The notes under the pieces were generated by a model. That model ran no database searches, was not told where the DNA came from, and saw only the letters and a list, made by a program, of their open reading frames with translations. The position numbers were made by a program, and so were the translations under genes. Source: Minisyncoccota bacterium (GTDB taxonomy: Bacteria > Patescibacteriota > Minisyncoccia > Minisyncoccales > GWA2-38-27). From it: a stretch of DNA of 5,598 nucleotides. The DNA is taken from assembly GCA_028717605.1 (NCBI GenBank), contig JAQUNM010000011.1, positions 1-5,598 on the forward strand, read 5' to 3'. Below are positions 1-4,903 of this stretch, piece by piece. Every line of letters begins with the position of its first letter. The first letter of the stretch is position 1.

Positions 1-311
1 AATAAGGGAGTGGTGTTTTTAATCTCGTCTTGTAAAGAACTAGTGAATTGCAACCAATAGGAAAACTCATAGCCTGGTAAAGCTATGGCTTTAATAGTAG
101 TGGATTGGTTGTTTCTTACTTGGAATAGAAGAGAGGGTTCGTTATTGATTAGTCCTTGGTCTGGATTATTGGTTTTAGCTTCAATAGTATGATAATTACC
201 TGGGAGAGATAGAAGATCAGCTAGATAAAGCCTGGATTGTTCTGAAAAGAAGAAGACTGAAGCTAATAAAATTAGCATTAATAGGGCTAATATTTTAGAA
301 TTCAGTTTCAT
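1..311 (-). CDS. Unrecognised membrane-anchored/exported protein (N-terminal 103 residues; 3' end outside window)
   Basis: An open frame reads from ATG at 309-311 to the window edge without a stop, giving 103 codons; the rest of the gene lies outside. The protein starts MKLNSKILALLMLILLASVF, a short basic end followed by a hydrophobic stretch at about residues 7-22, typical of a signal peptide or N-terminal anchor. No clear A-x-A cleavage site or lipobox Cys follows. Residues 35-103 look like a beta-rich extracytoplasmic domain (e.g. EPSLLFQVRNNQSTTIKAIA), but I recognise no family. An in-frame ATG lies 12 nt upstream (321-323). It falls inside the predicted -10 box, so 311 is preferred. The gene is divergent from the PP2C-like gene, with the two starts 87 bp apart. 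That the frame is a real gene rests on the hydrophobic N-terminus, the promoter and the full-length openness. Confidence 0.72.
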   Translation of the reverse strand, partial: MKLNSKILALLMLILLASVFFFSEQSRLYLADLLSLPGNYHTIEAKTNNPDQGLINNEPSLLFQVRNNQSTTIKAIALPGYEFSYWLQFTSSLQDEIKNTTPL

Positions 312-318
312 TGTTATT

Positions 319-346
319 ATCATACTATAAATTGGTTAAAAAGCAA
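319..346 (-). promoter_or_regulatory. Promoter of the leftward gene, predicted leaderless
   Basis: Reading the minus strand, TTGCTT (341-346, 3/6 match to the -35 consensus) is followed after 16 nt by TATGAT (319-324, 5/6 match to -10). Only 7 nt (AATAACA) separate the -10 box from the ATG at 311. Transcription would therefore start at or next to the start codon, and there is no Shine-Dalgarno motif. The -35 is weak. The call rests mainly on the -10 box and its near-identical counterpart in front of the divergent gene. Confidence 0.5.
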
Positions 347-363
347 TAGATTAAAAGTAAAAT

Positions 364-391
364 TTGTCTTCTTTTAAAAAATGGTTATAAT
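364..391 (+). promoter_or_regulatory. Promoter of the PP2C-like gene, predicted leaderless
   Basis: TTGTCT (364-369, 4/6 of the -35 consensus), a 16-nt spacer and a perfect TATAAT (386-391) are followed by AAAAACA and the ATG at 399-401. The 7-nt gap puts the transcription start at the A of that ATG. The upstream in-frame ATG at 381 lies before the -10 box, so this promoter could not produce a transcript containing it. This decides the start at 399. Confidence 0.65.
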
Positions 392-398
392 AAAAACA

Positions 399-2147
399 AT
401 GAGAATATTTGAGCTCCATTTTAATCCTGATTCTGAACAGGGTAATATTTTTGAAACCTTTGTTCATCAACCTACTAATATTTATGAAAAAAGAGGCGGT
501 TATTTTTTTTCAGCTGGGGAATTGGAAAAAAGTATTCCGGAAAATAAACATTTTTTAGAAAAACTAAATGCTTGTATTAAAAAAAATTATTATAGTAACA
601 TCCAACATCCAGAAAAATCACTTTCTAATACTTTAAAAAAAGCTAATGAATATTTAGCCGAACAAGTTAAAAAAGAAAATGTTCATTGGCTAGGAAACTT
701 AAACTATGCTATAGCGGCAATTAAAAACTCTGAGCTTTTTTTTACCAAAACAGGCAGCATGAAAGCTTTATTGATTAGAGCAGGAGAAATTACTGACTTA
801 AGTCAAAGCTTTAATAACCAAGAAATAGAGCCATATCCTTTAAGAATTTTCTTAAGTATTATTACTGGAAAATTAGCTGAAAATGATTTGATTCTAATTT
901 TAAACAAAAATATATATGAACTTTTCGAAAAAGAGGAAATTTTAAAAAGGTTTAAGAATATAACAGAATTGAATGAAGAAAAAATAAATCAGTTAATTCC
1001 CTCTTCTTTAAAAAACAAAAAAGTTTCCGGCTTTTGTCTTTTGGTTTTTTTAAAAAATCACGAAGACAAATCTAAAAAAATTATTAATAAAAAAAATAAT
1101 GATTTTAAAAAATTAAATTTTTCAGATTTTTTTAAAAGATTTTCGTTTAAAAAGAAAAAATTAAAAATTCCTAATTTTTTAGAAAAAGGAATTTTGAAAA
1201 AAAAGTTTAACAAAAAGAAATTAATTTTAATATTTTTACTTCTTTTTCTAATTTTTGTTGGTTATTTATTCCGTCAAAAAGAAATACAAAAAAATAAACA
1301 AAAAACTGCTTATTTCCAAGAACAAATTATCAAAGCCCAAGAATTAGACACAGAAGAAGCTAACATAGTTTTACAAGAATTATTAACAAAAACCAATGAT
1401 AAAAATTTTATTAAAGAAATAGAAGATATTCTAAAAAATATTAATAATTTAGAAATTGTAGAACCAAAATTGTTACTTAGTTTTGAACAAAACCTATCAG
1501 ATATCATTTACATTAATAATCAATTGTATTTATTTTTCCCCAACAAAGCGTGTAACCTACAGAAAGAATGCACAGAAATAGAATATAAACTAGTTACTCC
1601 TTATTTAAATAGTTTTTTAGCTTTTTTAAGTCCTGAAAAAATATCTTTTGCAAATGAAATTTATTCAATCCCCTCTTTTGATTTTAATTTTGATCAAATA
1701 TATTCTTATTATTCAAGCTTATACTTTCTTGACAAAAATAACTGTAGTATTCTTTTTTACCAGAACTTGGGAAACCTAAATTGGCAAAAACCAATTTATT
1801 GGATAAAACAAAACCATCCTTGCAATGATCTAGCCATTGATGGCTCTATTTGGGTTCTAAAAGACAATTCAGTAGATTTATTTTATCAAAAAGAGTTAAT
1901 CCAGAGTTTTCCGATTAATACTTTTCCAGCAGTAAATAAACTTTCTCAAATAGAAACTAATAAAGACACAAATTATCTTTACTTTTTAGATCCAGAGAAT
2001 AAAAGAATAATTATTACTAATAAAAAACTAGAAATAATCAAACAACTCCAAAGCGAAAAATTTGATCAACTCAAAAAAATAGCTATAAACAAAAATAAAA
2101 TGTTTATAGCTAACAAAAACAAAGTTTACGAACTAGAGTTATTTTAA
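399..2147 (+). CDS. PP2C-like (probably inactive) domain – membrane helix – C-terminal beta-rich sensor-like protein
   Basis: A 582-residue protein starting MRIFELHFNP; a longer 588-aa reading from 381 is open but lies upstream of the -10 box. Residues 1-218 resemble the PPM/PP2C phosphatase fold: TGSMKALLIRAGEI (118-131) matches the usual GDSRAYLIRxGxI strand pair, and GKLAENDLILILNKNIYELF (157-176) matches GxLxxGDxLLLxSDGLxxxL. The metal-binding Asp residues of both motifs are absent, so catalysis is doubtful. Residues 225-274 hold 19 Lys and 1 Arg, then comes a membrane helix at about 275-291; the positive-inside rule puts the N-terminus in the cytoplasm. A helical, possibly coiled stretch follows (about 293-350). 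From about 357 to the end are beta strands with turns such as YLYFLDPENKRIIITNKK, suggesting a propeller-like domain outside the cell, with Cys at 385, 391, 449 and 475. The architecture suggests a transmembrane signalling or scaffold protein; ligand and partner are unknown. Confidence 0.85.
   Translation: MRIFELHFNPDSEQGNIFETFVHQPTNIYEKRGGYFFSAGELEKSIPENKHFLEKLNACIKKNYYSNIQHPEKSLSNTLKKANEYLAEQVKKENVHWLGNLNYAIAAIKNSELFFTKTGSMKALLIRAGEITDLSQSFNNQEIEPYPLRIFLSIITGKLAENDLILILNKNIYELFEKEEILKRFKNITELNEEKINQLIPSSLKNKKVSGFCLLVFLKNHEDKSKKIINKKNNDFKKLNFSDFFKRFSFKKKKLKIPNFLEKGILKKKFNKKKLILIFLLLFLIFVGYLFRQKEIQKNKQKTAYFQEQIIKAQELDTEEANIVLQELLTKTNDKNFIKEIEDILKNINNLEIVEPKLLLSFEQNLSDIIYINNQLYLFFPNKACNLQKECTEIEYKLVTPYLNSFLAFLSPEKISFANEIYSIPSFDFNFDQIYSYYSSLYFLDKNNCSILFYQNLGNLNWQKPIYWIKQNHPCNDLAIDGSIWVLKDNSVDLFYQKELIQSFPINTFPAVNKLSQIETNKDTNYLYFLDPENKRIIITNKKLEIIKQLQSEKFDQLKKIAINKNKMFIANKNKVYELELF
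2073..2112 (-). terminator. Intrinsic terminator of the rplJ-rplL operon, inside the convergent CDS
   Basis: On the minus strand a perfect 12-bp inverted repeat (arms TAGCTATAAACA, 2101-2112, and TGTTTATAGCTA, 2080-2091) with a 9-nt loop is followed at once by seven T residues (2073-2079). It begins 27 bp past the rplL stop codon. The T-run is present only in the leftward direction, so it serves rplJL. The stem is AT-rich but long and without mismatch. The same bases encode about residues 559-571 of the convergent PP2C-like protein. Confidence 0.8.
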
Positions 2148-2552
2148 TTCTACTTTAGCCCCAGCTGCCTCAAATTTCTTCTTTAATTCTTCTGCCTCTT
2201 CCTTTTTAACTCCTTCTTTAATTATTTGAGGAGCAGAAGCAGCTGCGTCAACTAAGTCTTTAGCTTCTTTTAATCCTTTTTCAGTAATATCTCTAACTAC
2301 CTTGATGACTTCTATTTTCTTATCACCAATTGCTTGAAGCTCTACATTAAAAGAAGTTTTTTCTTCAGCTGCGGGTTGATCAGTTACTGTTGGTTGAACA
2401 GGAGCAGCTACCATTGGAGCTTGAGCTGAAACCCCGAACTTTTCTTCTAACACTTTGACTAATTCTGATAGTTCTAAAACAGACATTTTTTCTATTTCTT
2501 GAACCAATTTTTCAAACTTTTTTGGCACTTCTACTTTTTTTTCTTCTGTCAT
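2139..2552 (-). CDS. rplL: Large ribosomal subunit protein bL12 (L7/L12)
   Basis: A 137-residue L7/L12, the ribosomal stalk protein that binds L10 as dimers and recruits and activates translation GTPases. Residues about 13-42 (LVQEIEKMSVLELSELVKVL and on) form the helical dimerisation domain, 43-64 the Ala/Pro-rich flexible hinge, and 66-137 the globular C-terminal domain with the signature KIEVIKVVRDIT, GLKEAKDLV and KKEEAEELKKKFEAAGAKVE. It is somewhat longer than the usual 120-130 residues, owing to about a dozen N-terminal residues and about three extra residues in DAAASAPQIIKEGV (102-115), where E. coli has EGAPAALKEGV. The start has no Shine-Dalgarno sequence; AAAAAA directly precedes ATG. 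It lies 40 bp after rplJ, presumably on the same mRNA. Its last 9 bp overlap the end of the convergent gene. Family assignment is certain. Confidence 0.98.
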   Translation of the reverse strand: MTEEKKVEVPKKFEKLVQEIEKMSVLELSELVKVLEEKFGVSAQAPMVAAPVQPTVTDQPAAEEKTSFNVELQAIGDKKIEVIKVVRDITEKGLKEAKDLVDAAASAPQIIKEGVKKEEAEELKKKFEAAGAKVELK

Positions 2553-2592
2553 TTTTTTAAAACAAAGAAATTATTTATTTTCTCTTTGATGA

Positions 2593-3096
2593 TTACTTTT
2601 TAATTGAATTTAAAGCATAAATTAGACCTTTTATATTTGCTTGCAAAATATTTAAAAAACCAGTTAAAGGATAACAAATACTTCCTGTTAATCTTTGCAA
2701 CAAAACATTCCTTGAAGGAAGTTGTGCTAAAGCAATTATTTCTTGCTCTGGTTTAATCTCATTCTCAAATATACCTCCTAATATTTTAATATTATCTGTT
2801 TTTGATTTTTTATAAACAATTCTAGCTGGAGCTATTTCATCCTCAAAGCCAAGAACTATTCCAAACTGGGTTTCTATATCTAAAGGATCAATTTTTTTAT
2901 TCTTTAAAACAATATTTAATAATGTTTTTTTGGCTATTAAAAAAGAACAATTTTCTTTTCTTAGTTCTTTCTTCAAGGTTTCTATGTCTTTAGTTTTTAA
3001 TCCCTTAGTTTCAACAAAAACAATTGATTTTTGCTGATCAATTTTTTCTTCTAAATCTTTTAATATCTCTGATTTTTTTTCTTTTGAAATTGGCAT
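2593..3096 (-). CDS. rplJ: Large ribosomal subunit protein uL10
   Basis: A 167-residue L10, the base of the ribosomal stalk, which binds 23S rRNA with its N-terminal domain and carries L12 dimers on its C-terminal helix. The start MPISKEKKSEILKDLEEKI is typical of the family. GLKTKDIETLKKELRKENC (32-50) followed by FLIAKKTLLNIVLK (52-65) matches the conserved GLTxxxxxxLRxxLRxxG...VxKNTL core. LPSRNVLLQRLTG (126-138) opens the C-terminal L12-binding helix. The frame extends 8 codons upstream to an ATG at 3118-3120. That ATG sits in the loop of the leader hairpin and would add residues not expected for L10, so 3096 is preferred. Neither start has a Shine-Dalgarno motif. It is followed by rplL, but rpoB does not follow and rplK-rplA do not precede. 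Confidence 0.96.
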   Translation of the reverse strand: MPISKEKKSEILKDLEEKIDQQKSIVFVETKGLKTKDIETLKKELRKENCSFLIAKKTLLNIVLKNKKIDPLDIETQFGIVLGFEDEIAPARIVYKKSKTDNIKILGGIFENEIKPEQEIIALAQLPSRNVLLQRLTGSICYPLTGFLNILQANIKGLIYALNSIKK

Positions 3097-3097
3097 A

Positions 3098-3128
3098 TAA
3101 TTATAAAAGCTGTCAACCATAGACAGCT
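3098..3128 (-). terminator. Terminator-like attenuator hairpin in the rplJ leader
   Basis: On the minus strand the arms AGCTGTC (3122-3128) and GACAGCT (3108-3114) form a perfect 7-bp stem around a 7-nt loop, followed by a T-rich tail (TTTATAATTA). It ends 11 nt before the preferred rplJ start. The tail is interrupted by A residues, so it is a moderate terminator; the hairpin could instead restrict ribosome access. The segment TCTATGGTTGA (3113-3123), covering the loop and parts of both arms, is complementary to the 5' end of the transcript, giving a competing antiterminator pairing. Confidence 0.6.
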
Positions 3129-3134
3129 AAATTT

Positions 3135-3177
3135 ACTGGCCTCAATAGGATTTATTGTTCACCTATTTTCTATGGCT
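3135..3177 (-). ncRNA. L10 leader (cis-acting L10(L12)4-binding RNA)
   Basis: Minus-strand sequence AGCCATAGAAAATAGGTG ... AATCCTATTGAGGCCAG matches the known L10 leader pattern (GACAGxAGGUG ... AAUCCUxxCGAGG in Firmicutes). AATAGG (3162-3167) pairs with CCTATT (3144-3149) around a 12-nt loop, and GCC (3174-3176) pairs with GGC (3139-3141). Between the stems, an asymmetric loop with GA on both sides fits the kink-turn of this element. Its position, directly between the promoter and rplJ, is as expected. In other bacteria L10(L12)4 binds here to repress its own operon; that role is inferred for this one. Confidence 0.82.
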
Positions 3178-3183
3178 AATTTA

Positions 3184-3211
3184 AGTATAATATTTCTTTT
3201 AAAAAAGTCAA
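3184..3211 (-). promoter_or_regulatory. Promoter of the rplJ-rplL operon
   Basis: Minus-strand TTGACT (3206-3211, 5/6) and TATACT (3184-3189, 5/6) are 16 nt apart. The transcription start is predicted near 3177, which makes the mRNA begin AGCCATAG, exactly at the L10 leader. The -35 box overlaps the TGA stop of the upstream gene (3208-3210), so the ribosomal operon has its own promoter with no free intergenic space. Confidence 0.75.
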
Positions 3212-4344
3212 GACTCAATGCAAAGAAGATATTGTTTAGTATCACAAACTTTTCCTTGTTGAGAAACAAAATTTACCCCAAAAGAAGCAGAGCTTAATCC
3301 TCCTAGCCTAACTGCATCTGTTCTTTCTCCTTCTGGAGTAAAACATTGAGGAAAATTTATTTCTTCTCTTTCTCTATAACCAGTAACAAAGGAGTCTTCT
3401 CTGGTCCAATTCTGACAAGTAGAACTCGAACTATATTTCTCAGATAAATAAGAAAAAGTAGAAACATCTGGAAGAAAAATACAGGTTTCTTTGCTTTCTT
3501 GATTAATTCTTCCTAACCATATTTTATCTATTTTTGCAAAGAAAGAAGGACTTAACAAACGAGAATAAATAGATTTATTTCCTGAAAATATCTTTAAAAA
3601 TTCTTCTAAATCTTTAGCTATAAACCGATAACAACTTTGATCTCGCCCTAGGTCAAAATCAGACTTAGCTTCTATAAAAATACCAGTTAACCCTTTGGTT
3701 GTTTTTTCTAATCTTTCTACAATTGTTTCTCCTTTCTGTTCCCCACCCATAAAAGCTAACCATTGTCCGTCTAATTCTAGAATTTGAGCTTCATTTTGAC
3801 ATATTTGATCAGCCCCTTCTAGCCCGCCTAAATCTCCTTTATAAGTATTAGAAGTTATAAAAACCTTTCTTAACCCAGGTAAATCTCCTGGTAAATAAAG
3901 CCATTGTTGGTCAATAGATCCCTGTTCACAAGTAAAATAATCAGAAGGAGCAATAGTAAATGATTTTATTGAATAGTCAATTAAAGCTTTTTCGTGCCAA
4001 GGATATTCAAAAATAGCTATCCAATAATTAGACCCAAAATCTTGACCAAATTGAATAGTCCACTCATGTTTTTTCAACTTAGCATTAATATTTTTAGCAA
4101 TCCATTGAGGTTCTTTGCCCTGAAACAAAACTATACCTACTTTTTCAATATTCTGGCTTTCCCAAACGATAGAATAGGTTTGCCCTATTTCCCAAGTTTC
4201 TCCCTGATTAGGTGTTATTAATTTTAAGCCTTTTACTCCTGTTGAAAAAACAGAATATAATAATATTATTAATAATAAAAAAGCAAGAATTAATAAATAA
4301 ACAGAAAATTTTTCAAACTTTATTTTTTTTAAAAAATTATTCAT
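3208..4344 (-). CDS. Membrane-anchored surface protein: Kre9/KNH-like domain + DUF1554-type C-type-lectin-like domain
   Basis: A 378-residue protein. A basic N-terminus is followed by one hydrophobic helix (about 14-34, VYLLILAFLLLIILLYSVF), an uncleaved anchor or signal. Residues 40-131 (ITPNQGETWEIGQTYSIVWE) match the Ig-like Kre9/KNH 'Ser-Thr-rich GPI-anchored' type domain common in bacterial surface proteins. Residues about 160-378 resemble DUF1554, a C-type-lectin/endostatin-like fold: VFITSNTYKGDLGGLEGADQ then IC and GQWLAFM mirror the family's TSxTYxGNLGGLxGADxxC...GxWxAW, and the end CDTKQYLLCIE fits its terminal Cys pair. Eight Cys (139, 182, 238, 288, 310, 334, 367, 375) all lie outside the membrane and could form disulfides. 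Its start overlaps the preceding gene by 8 bp, with no Shine-Dalgarno, implying translational coupling. A role in surface adhesion or ligand binding is inference; no ligand can be named. Confidence 0.85.
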   Translation of the reverse strand: MNNFLKKIKFEKFSVYLLILAFLLLIILLYSVFSTGVKGLKLITPNQGETWEIGQTYSIVWESQNIEKVGIVLFQGKEPQWIAKNINAKLKKHEWTIQFGQDFGSNYWIAIFEYPWHEKALIDYSIKSFTIAPSDYFTCEQGSIDQQWLYLPGDLPGLRKVFITSNTYKGDLGGLEGADQICQNEAQILELDGQWLAFMGGEQKGETIVERLEKTTKGLTGIFIEAKSDFDLGRDQSCYRFIAKDLEEFLKIFSGNKSIYSRLLSPSFFAKIDKIWLGRINQESKETCIFLPDVSTFSYLSEKYSSSSTCQNWTREDSFVTGYREREEINFPQCFTPEGERTDAVRLGGLSSASFGVNFVSQQGKVCDTKQYLLCIES

Positions 4345-4903
4345 AAAAATTACATTGAGGATTAAATTTAATTATAAGATAATTAGCAATTTTTTCTAAT
4401 TGGGATATTTCTTCTTGTTTAAAAAAAGGTAAGGTAGCATAAAAAGAATTAGAACAAATCTGAGAAAAACAATTTTTTTGTTCTTGGGTAAAATCTGGAT
4501 CATTAACAGAAAAAACACCTATTCCTATTATATCATTTTCACAAAAAGCAGTCCAAAGGCTAACCGGACTTTCTCTATATTTTTGGTTAATTGAAAAAGG
4601 ACCGGAAAAATAATAATCATCTATTTTAACAAAACTAGGACTAGAGGGAAATTGAGTTAATAAAGATGGCTGCTCTATTTTAAAAATTATATTAGGTTTC
4701 ATTACTTCTCCTCTTTCTAACCACAAAGAAACCAAAAAAGAAGAACTGATACCCACAATAATTATCAAAAATAGAACAATAAATCTTTTTATCTTGCTAA
4801 GATTAATTCCTGGAGTGAAAAACAATATTTTTATTATCCATAAAAATAAAACCAGAACAACTAATACTGAAAAATAAAAAATTATATCAGGCAAAAAACT
4901 CAT
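4337..4903 (-). CDS. Unrecognised two-helix membrane protein with extracytoplasmic Cys-containing domain
   Basis: A 188-residue protein of no family I recognise. Two hydrophobic segments (about 6-28 and 41-61) are separated by a short basic loop (INLSKIKR) that should be cytoplasmic, which places the C-terminal 127 residues outside. That domain has Cys at 121, 145, 150 and 184, aromatic-rich strands (e.g. FVKIDDYYFSGPF) and ends NPQCNFYE. The segment SVNDPDFTQEQKNCFSQIC (132-150) looks like a short helical Cys-containing unit. The ATG overlaps the TGA of the DJ-1-like gene as ATGA (4900-4903), and its own end overlaps the next gene by 8 bp. It is therefore the middle gene of a coupled three-gene unit, and presumably works at the envelope together with the lectin-like protein. 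It is likely a real gene because of the overlaps, the clean topology and the shared strand. Confidence 0.8.
   Translation of the reverse strand: MSFLPDIIFYFSVLVVLVLFLWIIKILFFTPGINLSKIKRFIVLFLIIIVGISSSFLVSLWLERGEVMKPNIIFKIEQPSLLTQFPSSPSFVKIDDYYFSGPFSINQKYRESPVSLWTAFCENDIIGIGVFSVNDPDFTQEQKNCFSQICSNSFYATLPFFKQEEISQLEKIANYLIIKFNPQCNFYE

Noticed and set aside
381..398. Longer start (MVIIKT) for the PP2C-like gene
   Set aside because: The six extra codons contain the -10 box TATAAT; the family-like start MRIFELHFNP at 399 fits a leaderless mRNA.
1060..1215. Poly-A/Lys-rich stretch as a possible repeat or slippage site
   Set aside because: It is an irregular Lys-rich cytoplasmic linker next to a membrane helix; no periodic unit, and the frame stays intact through it.
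1310..1507. 65-aa minus-strand open frame
   Set aside because: Lies inside the PP2C-like gene on the opposite strand, with no promoter, start context or family features; a shadow of the real gene.
2553..2592. Hairpin in the rplJ-rplL spacer (CAAA..GAAA / TTTC TTTG)
   Set aside because: Two 4-bp A/T-rich helices with a bulge and no T-run; too weak to call a terminator or processing site in such AT-rich sequence.
3198..3216. Possible terminator AGTC-TT-GACT followed by T6 (minus strand) after the surface-protein gene
   Set aside because: The stem is only 3-4 bp with a too-small loop; the bases are better explained as the rplJ -35 region.
3994..4221. 75-aa plus-strand open frame
   Set aside because: Antisense to the KNH/DUF1554 surface-protein gene, whose domain motifs cover this stretch; no independent support.
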